Origin: Shewanella putrefaciens
GTDB lineage: Bacteria; Pseudomonadota; Gammaproteobacteria; Enterobacterales; Shewanellaceae
Reading direction: 5' to 3'
DNA length: 64,000 nucleotides
Assembly: GCF_016406325.1 (NCBI RefSeq)
Contig: NZ_CP066370.1
Coordinates: 1,550,001 to 1,614,000 of the forward strand
Part shown: positions 55,163 to 64,000 of the stretch, one piece after another
Layout: each line of letters begins with the position of its first letter
How positions within the stretch are numbered: position 1 is the stretch's first letter
Position numbers and translations under genes: made by a program
The notes under the pieces: model-generated
The model's input: only the letters and a program-made list of their open reading frames with translations
What the model was told of the DNA's origin: nothing
Database searches by the model: none

Positions 55163-56053
55163 TTAGTTTCTGATGGGCGCAAGCGCCGACCGTAGGCCAT
55201 CGCCAACCAAGTTAATGGCGAGTACGCTAAAAAGAATTGCTAACCCAGGAATTGTGACGGTCCAAGGTGCGGTTAATAAATTATCTACGCCCTGTGCGAC
55301 CATTGCACCCCATTCAGGACTGGGAGCTTGTGCGCCTAAGCTTAAAAAACCAAGGGCCGCGATATCTAAAATGGCTGCCGAAATGGCTAAGGTAGTTTGA
55401 ATTATCACGACTTCCCATACGTTTGGCATAATGACATACCAAAAAATTTGCATCGAGTTAGCGCCGTCTAAACGCGCGGCTGTGACATATTCTTTTTGTA
55501 ATTCTTCATGCACTGACTGGTGTATGGAGCGGACAAATTGTGGGGTTAAGGCAATCCCCACGGCCCAAAACACATTATCAAGGCCCGGTCCCATCACAGC
55601 TACGACTAAAATGGCCATTAACAGCGAAGGGATCGACAATAGCGCGTCGAGTAAGTGACCAAGAATACTGGATTTTAAACCGCGCATCATGCCGGATAAA
55701 GAACCGATAATAAAGCCTGTGAATAGTGCCGTTACCACTATTAAAATGGCCATACCAAAAGTAAGGTGTGCGCCGTGTAATAGTCGGCTAAAGATATCGC
55801 GTCCGAGATCATCTGTTCCTAAAAAATGCTCAACAGTACCGGATGGATCCCATGATGGCGGTAACAAGAGTGCTCTTGGATCCTGAGTTTCAGGGGAAAA
55901 GGGCGCAATCATTGGCCCAAAAATAGTGAGTAGCAGTAAGAATACAATTGTCCACAAACCTGCTAGAGCAAACGGATTTGCTGAAAAATTTTGCCATACT
56001 CGCATCATAGGAGAGGCAATTTGATCTTCTTGATAAATCTTAGCTGGTAGCAT
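55163..56053 (-). CDS. sapC: ABC transporter permease
   Basis: A 296-residue inner-membrane permease of the DppC type: N-terminal cytoplasmic part, first helix FALAGLWTIVFLLLLTIFG, GTDDLGRDIFSRLLHG, five further helices, and the EAA-loop region EYVTAARLDGANSMQIFW. It pairs with SapB. The start overlaps sapB by 14 bases, and sapD begins four bases after its stop. Confidence 0.92.
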   Translation of the reverse strand: MLPAKIYQEDQIASPMMRVWQNFSANPFALAGLWTIVFLLLLTIFGPMIAPFSPETQDPRALLLPPSWDPSGTVEHFLGTDDLGRDIFSRLLHGAHLTFGMAILIVVTALFTGFIIGSLSGMMRGLKSSILGHLLDALLSIPSLLMAILVVAVMGPGLDNVFWAVGIALTPQFVRSIHQSVHEELQKEYVTAARLDGANSMQIFWYVIMPNVWEVVIIQTTLAISAAILDIAALGFLSLGAQAPSPEWGAMVAQGVDNLLTAPWTVTIPGLAILFSVLAINLVGDGLRSALAPIRN

Positions 56054-57071
56054 AAAGGTCTTTTCTGCTTAATGGATTAAAGACAGTGTGTAATACTTCA
56101 ATCAAGATACTTAAAAAGATGATCAATAGGGCAACGGCCAGAATACCACCTTGGATGACAGTATAATCCCGTTGATAAATTCCTGACACCAACCATGAGC
56201 CGACACCTGGCCATGAGAAGATCATTTCGACGACAATCGCATAGCTGGCAAAAGAACCGAGCATCAATCCTAAATGTTTAAGCACAGGGATCAACGCATT
56301 AGGTAGCGCGTGGCGTAGAATGATAGTGCTAGTATGCATGCCTCTCGCCTCCGCGGCACGGATAAAAGTTTGATTCATCACATTCATCATTGCCGAACGA
56401 GTGCTACGAACCACCACTGTAAAAGGTAATACGGCAAGCGTAGTCGCTGGCAAAATGATGTGCAGCAGCGCATCTTTAAATGCCGATTTGCCATATTCAG
56501 AATCTGACCACAAGGTATCGACTAACATAAAGCCTGTAACAGGCTTGATTTCATAGAGCAAATTGATTTGTCCAGAAATCGGTAACCAACCAAGATTAAC
56601 CCCGAACCAGAGGGATAAATAGAGACCTAGCCAAAAAACAGGCACTGAGTAGCCTGTTAAGGTGATTGCCATGATCGTATTTTGAGTAAGTTTATGTTGG
56701 CTTTGCGATGCTAAAACGCCTAATGGCACACCTAAGCCAATGGCGATAATGGCAGCCATTATCGCGAGTTCAAATGATGCGGGGAGTACCGTTTTTAACT
56801 CTTCAGCGACACTTTGTTGTGATGTAACCGATACCCCTAAATTACCGCTTAACCTTTGTTTTATATAGGCGAAAAATTGCCAAGCTTGATTGTCGTTTAG
56901 TTGATAATCTTGCTCAATTTGAATCTCTTGGCTGGCGGTAGGAGAATGGATGCCTGTGAGTGCAAAACTTCGTTCAACGGGAAATAATCCGGTAGCATAG
57001 AAGAGCACTCCAATCATAACGAAGGACGTTGCGATAAACAGATTGAGCCGCCGAAGCAGATATCGAAACAT
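56040..57071 (-). CDS. sapB: ABC transporter permease
   Basis: A 343-residue DppB-type permease with six helices; the first is LFIATSFVMIGVLFYATGLF. The EAA-like loop is TFIRAAEARGMHTSTIILRH and the conserved closing region VVEMIFSWPGVGSWL. The ATG at 57071 forms a TGATG overlap with the sapA stop, so I chose it over the upstream non-ATG codon. Confidence 0.92.
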   Translation of the reverse strand: MFRYLLRRLNLFIATSFVMIGVLFYATGLFPVERSFALTGIHSPTASQEIQIEQDYQLNDNQAWQFFAYIKQRLSGNLGVSVTSQQSVAEELKTVLPASFELAIMAAIIAIGLGVPLGVLASQSQHKLTQNTIMAITLTGYSVPVFWLGLYLSLWFGVNLGWLPISGQINLLYEIKPVTGFMLVDTLWSDSEYGKSAFKDALLHIILPATTLAVLPFTVVVRSTRSAMMNVMNQTFIRAAEARGMHTSTIILRHALPNALIPVLKHLGLMLGSFASYAIVVEMIFSWPGVGSWLVSGIYQRDYTVIQGGILAVALLIIFLSILIEVLHTVFNPLSRKDLYATS

Positions 57072-58696
57072 CAATTAGTCTCCGGTTGGATTAGGCCAGT
57101 ATGTGCAAAAGATATCCCACCAAAGGGAGTTAATTGCATGCCTGTAATATCGTGACGAGTTAATGCTACACGTTTAGCATGAGCCAAACTTAGCATAGGT
57201 ATCTGTTCCGCTAAAAAGGCTTCAGCTTGCTGATAAATCACTTTGCGCTCAGCTTGAGTTGATACATCCTTTGCTCTTGCTAGGATGGTATCAAATTCAG
57301 GGTTACACCAGCGGGAGCGATTGTTGTTCGACAACATTGCCGAGCAGCTCAGTAATGGGGTGAAAAAGTTATCTGGATCGCTGTTGTCAGCGTTCCATCC
57401 AATTAATACCGAATCATACTCATCGCGGCTCAATCGTTGGCTAAATACGCTCCAGTCGTAACTGATGATGTTTACTTTAACCCCAACATTGGCTAAGTCT
57501 GACTGAATTAACTCTGCTGTTTTAAGTGTATTAGGGTTATAAGCACGTGCAACTGGCATTGCCCAGATATCAATACTGAGGTTTTTTATGCCTGCCTCTT
57601 TCAATAAATCCCGTGCTTTTTGTGGATTGTAATCAATAAGTCCTTTGTTATTGTCGTAGGCCCAAGATGCTGGCGGTAAAACACCTATGGCTTCAACAGC
57701 GGTGTTTTGATAAACCGCTCGCAGAATATGTTGCTTATCAACAGCATGAGCTAGCGCGCTGCGCACACGTACGTCATCGAGTGGTGGTTTTAGCGTATTA
57801 AAAGCCCAAAACGCCACATTAAGACCAGGTTGAGATTCAATATTTAACTCTTTATGTTGTCCAATGACAGGTAATTCTCCTGCCTTAGGTAGAGCTGAAA
57901 CACTGCAATCACCAGCGATAAGTTTTGCTAGGCGCACAGTGCTTTTGGGCGTGATATCAAATACCAGCATATCGACTTTTGCAGGTTCGCCCCAAAAGTC
58001 GGGGTTACGGCGATAGCGAATATATTCATTTTTAACGTACTTAACTAGTGTAAAAGGCCCGGTACCAATGGCGTAATGATCGACATTCTCTGGATGCCCG
58101 AGCGCCAGTTGCTGCTGAGCGTACTCATCGGACAAAATTACGGCAAAGTCAGTGGCAAGATTAGATAAAAAAGAAGCGTCTTTACGGGCTAAATAAAATA
58201 TGATTTCGTGGTCGTTTACTTTTTCTATTAGCTTAACTTGTTCCGAAAATCCAATGCTTTGAAAGAAGGGATAGCCAGTACGGGACACCCAATGGTAAGG
58301 ATGCTGTGTATTGATGATCCGATTAAAAGAAAATAACACATCATCGGCGTTAAATGGGCGAGAAGGCGTAAAGCGCGACGAATGCTGAAATTGAACTCCT
58401 TCCCTTAACTTAAAACGATAACTTAAGCCATCCTCTGACATAGACCAACTGGTCGCCAATGCCGGAACAAGATTGCCTGACTGAGTATCATAATCCACTA
58501 AGCGGCTGTAGATTTGATGGGATGTCGCGTCGATAGTCGTACCCGAAGTCACCAACTGCGGATTAAAAGACTCGGGGTTCCCTTCGGAGCAATAAACCAA
58601 ACCAGAAGGGATCTGTTGGGGGCCACATGCAACCATCAACCAACTCATGCAGGAAACTGCCGTTGTCAGGCATAGGCGTCTAATTAGCACACTCAT
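57071..58696 (-). CDS. sapA: Substrate-binding protein of the Sap transporter
   Basis: A 541-residue solute-binding protein of the oligopeptide (family 5) class: VYCSEGNPESFNPQLVTSGT, ATSWSMSEDGLSYRFKLREG, GTGPFTLVKYVKNEYIRYRRN and NADNSDPDNFFTPLLSC. The N terminus ends WLMVACGPQ, so here it appears to be a lipoprotein rather than a freely periplasmic protein as in E. coli (the -3 Met is a non-ideal lipobox). It heads the sapABCDF operon. Confidence 0.9.
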   Translation of the reverse strand: MSVLIRRLCLTTAVSCMSWLMVACGPQQIPSGLVYCSEGNPESFNPQLVTSGTTIDATSHQIYSRLVDYDTQSGNLVPALATSWSMSEDGLSYRFKLREGVQFQHSSRFTPSRPFNADDVLFSFNRIINTQHPYHWVSRTGYPFFQSIGFSEQVKLIEKVNDHEIIFYLARKDASFLSNLATDFAVILSDEYAQQQLALGHPENVDHYAIGTGPFTLVKYVKNEYIRYRRNPDFWGEPAKVDMLVFDITPKSTVRLAKLIAGDCSVSALPKAGELPVIGQHKELNIESQPGLNVAFWAFNTLKPPLDDVRVRSALAHAVDKQHILRAVYQNTAVEAIGVLPPASWAYDNNKGLIDYNPQKARDLLKEAGIKNLSIDIWAMPVARAYNPNTLKTAELIQSDLANVGVKVNIISYDWSVFSQRLSRDEYDSVLIGWNADNSDPDNFFTPLLSCSAMLSNNNRSRWCNPEFDTILARAKDVSTQAERKVIYQQAEAFLAEQIPMLSLAHAKRVALTRHDITGMQLTPFGGISFAHTGLIQPETN

Positions 58697-58765
58697 TTAT
58701 AAATCATTATTTTATCGACTATGAACAGCTATTTTAGCAGTGCATCTCCCCCGTGGGCAATCGGC

Positions 58766-59854
58766 TTATGCTTTATCGAGTAAATTGTATTTTTTAAGGA
58801 TGCCACGCAACTGGTGATAGCTTAATCCTAGGATCTCAGCGGTCTTCTTTTGGTTATATTGACTGTGTGAGAGAGCCTGTTGGATAAGATCCATCTCGTA
58901 TTTTTCAGTTTGCTCTTTAAAATCCAACGGAAAATTAAAGCTATTTAGAGAAGGCTCTGAGCCTCCTTGTAAGTTTGGTTCAATCGCGATACCGGTTTGA
59001 GCGGTATCTGCAATAGTGGCAACCTGAGGTACCACTTGGCGCTCGCGGGTTTTAACTCGAGTTTGAGGTCGATAGGGCGATGCAAAGGGGTCGAGGGTAA
59101 TATGCTCGATGGGACGGTTTTCACCACCATTGCGGTACACGCTACGTTCAACCACGTTCTTGAGTTCGCGGATATTACCCGGCCAGTCGTGGGTCATTAA
59201 CTGTTCGACTGCATGGGCGCTAAAACCGCTAAATAGTTGCAGTTTTAATTGGCGTGCCATACCAACGGCGAAATATTCCGCTAGTGTCATAATGTCTTCA
59301 GGGCGGCAACGCAGTGGTGGCAAAGTGATCACATCGAAGGCGAGCCTATCGAGCAAGTCGGCACGAAATTCGCCTGCATCAGCTAACGCGGGTAAATCTT
59401 CGTTGGCGGCGCAGATTAAGCGGACATCAGCCTGCACGGTTTTACTGCCACCGACCCGTTCAAACTCGCCATATTCAATAACACGCAGTAGCTTTTCTTG
59501 GATAAGTCCTGAAGTGTTGGCTAATTCATCGAGAAATAAGGTGCCGCCGTCGGCGCGCTCAAAGCGGCCTTCGTGTTTACCTTTGGCGCCAGTAAAGGCG
59601 CCTGATTCATGGCCAAACAATTCACTCTCGAGTAAGTTTTCACTCAAAGATGAACAGTTTAGCTTAATAAAACTTTGATCCCAGCGCTTAGAAAGATAAT
59701 GTAAGCGTTCGGCAATCAGCTCTTTACCTGTGCCCCGTTCACCAATAATCAGTACGGGTTTAGACAAAGGTGCGATTTGCGACACATGTTCTAATACTTC
59801 GAGTAGGGCATTGGATTGGCCAATAAGATTGTCTTGTTGAAATTTATTATCCAC
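58766..59854 (-). CDS. pspF: PspF, sigma-54-dependent activator of the psp operon
   Basis: A 362-residue bacterial enhancer-binding protein. It has no N-terminal receiver domain, as expected of PspF; the AAA+ domain begins at once (IGERGTGKELIAERLHYLSK Walker A, ESGAFTGAKGKHEGRFE with the GAFTGA loop that touches sigma-54, LFLDELANTS Walker B). The C-terminal HTH (QKKTAEILGLSYHQLRGIL) binds upstream of pspA. PspA inhibits it directly. It is divergent from pspA. Confidence 0.95.
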   Translation of the reverse strand: MDNKFQQDNLIGQSNALLEVLEHVSQIAPLSKPVLIIGERGTGKELIAERLHYLSKRWDQSFIKLNCSSLSENLLESELFGHESGAFTGAKGKHEGRFERADGGTLFLDELANTSGLIQEKLLRVIEYGEFERVGGSKTVQADVRLICAANEDLPALADAGEFRADLLDRLAFDVITLPPLRCRPEDIMTLAEYFAVGMARQLKLQLFSGFSAHAVEQLMTHDWPGNIRELKNVVERSVYRNGGENRPIEHITLDPFASPYRPQTRVKTRERQVVPQVATIADTAQTGIAIEPNLQGGSEPSLNSFNFPLDFKEQTEKYEMDLIQQALSHSQYNQKKTAEILGLSYHQLRGILKKYNLLDKA

Positions 59855-59974
59855 GATATTTTTTAGTCTTTCGCGCTAAAATTTGGTGAAAATCATAATA
59901 AGTGGCTTGGAAGATAAAATAAAGTAAAAGTTAAAAAATTGTTTATCCGCATGTATTTAAACAATAAATAAAAG

Positions 59975-59990
59975 TTGGCACAGTTAGTGT
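59975..59990 (+). promoter_or_regulatory. Sigma-54 promoter of pspA
   Basis: TTGGCAC-N6-TGT with GG-N10-GT spacing, 42 bases before the pspA start. The -12 dinucleotide is GT rather than GC, the same variation I remember in the E. coli pspA promoter. PspF sites are expected in the 59855-59970 stretch. Confidence 0.75.
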
Positions 59991-60031
59991 ATTACCTTAT
60001 ACGAGACCAACATCAATTTGAGGATAGGATT

Positions 60032-60715
60032 ATGGGAATTTTCTCTCGTTTCGCCGATATCATTAACTCTAATATCAGCGCATTGCTGGATAAAGCCGAA
60101 GACCCAGAAAAAATGGTTCGTCTGATTATCCAAGAAATGGAAGACACACTCGTTGAAGTGCGTTCTACCTCAGCTAAAGTATTAGCTGAGAAGAAAGAGC
60201 TGCAACGTCGTATTAATCGCGTGTTAGAGCAAGTGCAAGATTGGCAAGATAAGGCTGAGCTCGCATTGTCCAAAGACCGTGAAGACTTAGCCAAAGCCGC
60301 TTTAGTTGAAAAACAAAAAGCAACCGGTTTAGCGGACACGCTGAATCAAGAGTTAGCCGTTATCGATGAACATATCGCACGTCTGAAAGATGAAGTGGGC
60401 ATGCTGCAAGAAAAACTGCTCGATGCAAAAGCGCGTCAAAAGACCATTATTTTGCGCACTCAAACAGCATCATCACGCTTAGAAGTGAAAAAGCAGTTAG
60501 ATTCAAGCAAAATCGATAGTGCCATGCTCAAGTTTGAGCAATATGAGCGCCGTGTCGAAGGCTTAGAAGCCCAAGTTGAATCTTACGATCTTGGCAGCAA
60601 AAAAACCTTAGCCGACGAGTTTGCCGCTCTTGAAGCCGAAGATTCTGTGAATGCAGAGCTGGCAGCGCTAAAAGCCAAGGTAAAAGGTAAAGCACCAACA
60701 AAGTCAAAAGAATAA
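60032..60715 (+). CDS. pspA: Phage shock protein A
   Basis: A 227-residue peripheral membrane protein of the ESCRT-III-related PspA/IM30 family. MGIFSRFADIINSNISALLD is the amphipathic membrane-binding start; the remainder is a long coiled coil (roughly 25-190). It binds stressed membranes and inhibits PspF in their absence. GAGGATAGGATT precedes the ATG at 60032. Confidence 0.96.
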   Translation: MGIFSRFADIINSNISALLDKAEDPEKMVRLIIQEMEDTLVEVRSTSAKVLAEKKELQRRINRVLEQVQDWQDKAELALSKDREDLAKAALVEKQKATGLADTLNQELAVIDEHIARLKDEVGMLQEKLLDAKARQKTIILRTQTASSRLEVKKQLDSSKIDSAMLKFEQYERRVEGLEAQVESYDLGSKKTLADEFAALEAEDSVNAELAALKAKVKGKAPTKSKE

Positions 60716-60732
60716 CAATTCAGAGGTGAGTT

Positions 60733-60972
60733 ATGGATATGGACATACTAATGGCGCCGATTATTATTTTTATGGTGATAGTCGCGCCAATATGGTTAGT
60801 TCTTCATTATCGCAGTAAGCGACAAGTGAGCCAAGGACTCACAGAGGAAGAGTTTTCACAACTCAATGATTTAATAGTTAAAGCTGATAAAATGGCAGCG
60901 CGTATCGAGACCTTAGAGGCCATTCTGGATACAGAATCGCCCGAATGGAGGGGGAAACATGAGAGGATCTAA
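60733..60972 (+). CDS. pspB: Phage shock protein B
   Basis: A 79-residue single-pass membrane protein: helix LMAPIIIFMVIVAPIWLVLHY, then a cytoplasmic leucine-zipper-like helix (LTEEEFSQLNDLIVKADKMA). It works with PspC to bind PspA on envelope stress. It ends inside the pspC start (14-base overlap). Confidence 0.93.
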   Translation: MDMDILMAPIIIFMVIVAPIWLVLHYRSKRQVSQGLTEEEFSQLNDLIVKADKMAARIETLEAILDTESPEWRGKHERI

Positions 60973-61345
60973 TGGTCGTACTTTGTACCGCATTCCCCAG
61001 TCAGGCAAAATAGCGGGTGTATGTGCAGGGATTGCCGAGTACTTTGCGATTGAAACTTGGTTAGTGCGAGTACTGGCGGTGTCTATCTTCTTACTCGGCG
61101 GTTCAGGTGTGGTATTTATCATCTATGTCGCTTTGTGGGTGATTTTAGACATCAAGCCGCAAAAGCATTACGATAGAGACGATATTGAGGTGAAGAAGAA
61201 GCCGTGGCAGTCGGGAGAACCCGCAAAGCAAGCGCTAAGCGACGTGAGTCGTCAATTTCGAAGCCTTGAAGTTAGATTGCAAAACCTAGAACGTCATGTC
61301 ACCTCTGACAACTTTGATTTGAAAAGACAAATCAATAGTTTGTAA
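60959..61345 (+). CDS. pspC: Phage shock protein C
   Basis: A 128-residue membrane protein: the PspC signature GKIAGVCAGIAEYF, one hydrophobic helix (VLAVSIFLLGGSGVVFIIYV), and a C-terminal coiled coil ending in the LQNLERHVTSDNFDLKRQI segment. It senses envelope damage with PspB. Confidence 0.95.
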   Translation: MRGSNGRTLYRIPQSGKIAGVCAGIAEYFAIETWLVRVLAVSIFLLGGSGVVFIIYVALWVILDIKPQKHYDRDDIEVKKKPWQSGEPAKQALSDVSRQFRSLEVRLQNLERHVTSDNFDLKRQINSL

Positions 61346-61353
61346 CCCTTATA

Positions 61354-61377
61354 AAGGGCGGCCATGTCCGCCCTTAT
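61354..61377 (+). terminator. Candidate terminator after pspC
   Basis: AAGGGCGG / CCGCCCTT stem with a 6-base loop; the T tail is short, so partial read-through into ycjX is likely. Confidence 0.6.
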
Positions 61378-61438
61378 TGCTTAATCTGTTTGTCGTTCCA
61401 GTGTATAGTTAACATTATTTGACATAATGGAAGTCTCT

Positions 61439-62899
61439 ATGGGAATGCTTGATGCCTCGCTCCATAAATTAACTCAAAAAGGTCAATCCCTGTTACATCG
61501 TACTGCGGACCGGCATTTACGTTTGGCCGTGACTGGGCTTTCTGGTGCGGGAAAAACGGCGTTTATCACCGGCTTAGTTAATCAGTTACTCAATTCTGGA
61601 CCAGTCTCGACTATACCCCATGCCCGTAACAACAGTGCTTTGCCACTTTGGCAGGTGAGCCGTGAGCAGCGTTTGCTCGGGGTTAAGCGTGCCATGCAGC
61701 CGGATCTGGAAATCGCCAGTTTTGATTATCAAGGCGCCATGTTAGCGCTCACTTCTGAGCCTGCGACTTGGCCTGCCTCCACTCGTACTATTTCTGAGTT
61801 ACGATTGGCGATTAAATATCAGCCGAAGAAGGGCTTGCTGGCCAAGTTTTCTGATACCGCGACCTTATATTTAGACATAGTTGATTATCCCGGTGAATGG
61901 TTACTCGATTTACCTATGCTGCGCCAAGACTTTGTTACTTGGTGCCGTGCCCAGCAAGGTCGCATCGAGAATCTTAAAAGCTCACCTTTATATGCTGAAT
62001 TTGAGCAATCCTTAACAGCATTGGATCTAGCCGCCAGCGCCGACGAGCAACAATTAAAGCAAATTGCCGATCAATATCAGTTATTACTCAATGATTTAGT
62101 GCATGTACAAGGTTACTACCAAGCACAACCCGGACGCATGTTATTGCCGGGCGAATGGCAGGGCGCACCTTTATTGGCTTTTTTCCCTCTGTTATTGGTT
62201 AATGATGAAAAGTTTGCTGAGCTTTCGCAAAGCGATAAACACAGTGGATTCCATGTGCTTGAAAAACGTTATCAAGAATACGTGGCTAAAGTAGTTAAGC
62301 CTTTCTATAAAAACCACTTTGCTGGTTTTGATAGGCAACTAGTACTCGTTGACTGCTTTAGTGCGTTAAATCGCGGTAAAAGGCAATTTGAGGATATGGG
62401 CGCGGCGCTCAATGCCATTATTGAAAGTTTCCATTTCGGCCAGTCGAGTTATTTACGGCGTTTATTTGCCCCCCGCATCGACCGTTTGTTATTTGCCGCG
62501 AGTAAGGTTGACCATGTGACTCGTGATCAGCAGAGCCATGTTTTGTCCTTGTTGACCGATATGTTGAAACACAGCCAGCATTTTGCCAGTTTCGATGGCT
62601 GTAAAGTGGAGACGATGGCGATTAGCGCCATCAAGGCGACTCGCCATGGTATGGTGACAACCCAAGAGGGTGAAGTTGAAGTTGTGCAGGGTATGGGACT
62701 CAACGGTAAAGCCCTGACCTTGTTTCCCGGCGAAGTGCCCACTCGCTTACCTGAAGCGCATTTTTGGCGTGAACAAGGGTTTAATTTTGTTGGGTTCGCG
62801 CCGCCGAGCAATATTAATGTTGACCCCTCACAAGTGCATTTTGACCATATTCGCCTCGATCATCTGCTGCAGTACTTACTGGGAGATAAATTGGAATGA
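61439..62899 (+). CDS. ycjX: YcjX-like GTP-binding protein
   Basis: A 486-residue predicted P-loop GTPase with Walker A GLSGAGKTAFI near residue 40 and the conserved YLDIVDYPGEWLLDLPM switch motif. E. coli ycjX lies directly after psp genes and is PspF/heat-shock regulated; the biochemical role is unknown. GGAAG six bases ahead favours the ATG at 61439 over that at 61427. The stop overlaps ycjF by ATGA. Confidence 0.9.
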   Translation: MGMLDASLHKLTQKGQSLLHRTADRHLRLAVTGLSGAGKTAFITGLVNQLLNSGPVSTIPHARNNSALPLWQVSREQRLLGVKRAMQPDLEIASFDYQGAMLALTSEPATWPASTRTISELRLAIKYQPKKGLLAKFSDTATLYLDIVDYPGEWLLDLPMLRQDFVTWCRAQQGRIENLKSSPLYAEFEQSLTALDLAASADEQQLKQIADQYQLLLNDLVHVQGYYQAQPGRMLLPGEWQGAPLLAFFPLLLVNDEKFAELSQSDKHSGFHVLEKRYQEYVAKVVKPFYKNHFAGFDRQLVLVDCFSALNRGKRQFEDMGAALNAIIESFHFGQSSYLRRLFAPRIDRLLFAASKVDHVTRDQQSHVLSLLTDMLKHSQHFASFDGCKVETMAISAIKATRHGMVTTQEGEVEVVQGMGLNGKALTLFPGEVPTRLPEAHFWREQGFNFVGFAPPSNINVDPSQVHFDHIRLDHLLQYLLGDKLE

Positions 62900-64000
62900 C
62901 GTTAAAGCAATCGGATAACGCAAATGAACCGGCTGCCAATTCCTCTGCCAATGTAGTTGAAAAGCCATTTGAACAGTCAGTTAAACAAAAACCGCTGAAA
63001 AAGCAGCAGCTATTTGATCCACAAATAGTGGAGCTTAGCCCCAGCAAAGAGGAACTCAAAGGAGCGAAAGCCTTTGAACCCAATACGCCAGTGCAGGAAG
63101 TCTCTGCTGATATTGAAGAATTAATGGATGCGACACTGTCTGCCCATCCCAATATGATTGATGCTAAATCCGTATCGCCTCAACTGGTTAAATCACGCCG
63201 TTGGTCGTGGCTTGCCCGTCTAGCAGTATCGAGCCTATTGCTGCTCGTGGTGGTTCAAACGGGATTAGGACTGAGGGATGCATGGCATGAGAGCCCTTGG
63301 CTGTTCAGTTTTTATGGCGTGGTGCTTGGGGTCGTCAGTGCTTGGGCATTGGCGGGTGCAGTCAGTGAATACCGTAAGCTCAAGCGACTCAAACAGGTCG
63401 CCGATACCCAAGAAACGGGCGCAAGGTTAGCGCAGAGCATGCAAATGGGTGAAGCAGACAGCTTTATCGATAATATCGTTTGTCACTATGAAGACAGCCA
63501 AGGTTTGCAGCAACTTCGCCGTTCATTAAAAGATGAGCATAATGATGCCGAGAAAGTCTTGTTATTCGAGGACTTAGTGCTGACTGAGCGGGATGAACTG
63601 GCAAAAAAAGTAGTGCGACGCTATGCAGCCGAATCGGCAGTTTTATTAGCCGCGAGCCCGTTAGCCGTGCTCGATATGGCGATAATCCTATGGCGTAATC
63701 AACGCATGCTGCGCGATGTCGCTTGTTGTTATGGCATAGAGCTGGGTTATTGGAGCCGAATTAAACTTATCCGCAGCATTATTATTAATATCATCTACGC
63801 GGGCACCACTGAGTTAGTCACTGATTTAGGTACACAGCTGTTATCGGTTGAAATGACAGGTAAATTGTCTGCTCGCTTGGCTCAAGGTTTAGGCGGTGGT
63901 ATGTTAACGGCACGTCTTGGATATCAGGCCATGGCACTGTGTCGGCCGATTGTGTTTAGAGAAGATCAAAGACCTAAATTGTCAAAAGTGCATCAGGAGT
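62896..64000 (+). CDS. ycjF: YcjF-like (UPF0283) membrane protein, 3' end outside window
   Basis: 368 codons are visible without a stop; the frame begins at the ATG overlapping the ycjX stop. A long hydrophilic N-terminal part (about residues 1-120) precedes two helices (LARLAVSSLLLLVVVQTGLG and WLFSFYGVVLGVVSAWALAG), a soluble stretch, and a further region with AESAVLLAASPLAVLDMAI, which is the conserved UPF0283 core. It is the usual partner of YcjX. Confidence 0.9.
   Translation, partial: MTLKQSDNANEPAANSSANVVEKPFEQSVKQKPLKKQQLFDPQIVELSPSKEELKGAKAFEPNTPVQEVSADIEELMDATLSAHPNMIDAKSVSPQLVKSRRWSWLARLAVSSLLLLVVVQTGLGLRDAWHESPWLFSFYGVVLGVVSAWALAGAVSEYRKLKRLKQVADTQETGARLAQSMQMGEADSFIDNIVCHYEDSQGLQQLRRSLKDEHNDAEKVLLFEDLVLTERDELAKKVVRRYAAESAVLLAASPLAVLDMAIILWRNQRMLRDVACCYGIELGYWSRIKLIRSIIINIIYAGTTELVTDLGTQLLSVEMTGKLSARLAQGLGGGMLTARLGYQAMALCRPIVFREDQRPKLSKVHQE

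Overview
The window is a chromosomal segment of a Shewanella, most likely of the S. putrefaciens / W3-18-1-like group. The diagnostic block is an extracellular electron transfer locus (mtrB-mtrA-mtrC on the minus strand, 23.2-28.3 kb) followed upstream by an 11-heme outer-membrane cytochrome, UndA (28.7-31.2 kb), where S. oneidensis has decaheme omcA plus mtrFDE. The flanking gene order (feoAB, glnS, miaE, lpxH, ppiB, cysS, folD, tRNAs, tig-clpPX-lon, hupB, ppiD, fabV, sap, psp) is also that of Shewanella. The group assignment rests on remembered gene order and has not been checked by alignment.

Layout. 0-10 kb: the end of a membrane M1-type peptidase, a phosphohexomutase, a VOC/GyrI-like/WYL-regulator group, an azlCD amino-acid exporter with an AraC regulator, a Vat-like acetyltransferase, a ClbS/DfsB-like protein and a small secreted protein. 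10-14.5 kb: an AT-rich accessory stretch with a solute-binding protein, structured repeat-like non-coding DNA and a membrane KAP-type P-loop NTPase. 14.5-23 kb: panP (aspartate decarboxylase), the glycerate kinase / GntP permease / CdaR-type regulator set with a secreted catalase-like protein, a uracil-DNA-glycosylase-like protein and a membrane protein. 23-34.6 kb: the iron block. MtrC and UndA are surface lipoprotein cytochromes, MtrA carries electrons through the MtrB porin, and FeoAB, behind a Fur-like site, imports the Fe(II) that Fe(III) reduction would yield. 34.6-42 kb: translation, tRNA modification, lipid A and folate genes. 42.2-42.8 kb: a tRNA operon (Pro-Arg-His) with a degenerate tRNA-Pro copy just behind its promoter. 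43-51.5 kb: protein quality control (tig, clpP, clpX, lon, hupB, ppiD). 52-64 kb: fabV, the sapABCDF transporter, and the divergent pspF / pspABC-ycjX-ycjF envelope-stress genes; ycjF runs off the window.

The most interesting signals are the mtrCAB-undA locus itself, with related sequence in front of mtrC and undA, a GC-rich hairpin between mtrC and mtrA, and extra Cys pairs in both cytochromes. Others are cysteine clusters in FeoB, the KAP NTPase beside structured repeats, a 12-copy 7-bp repeat touching the folD stop codon, the tRNA-Pro relic, and a MITE-like element between ppiD and fabV. Everything here was read by eye; no database search or folding program was run.
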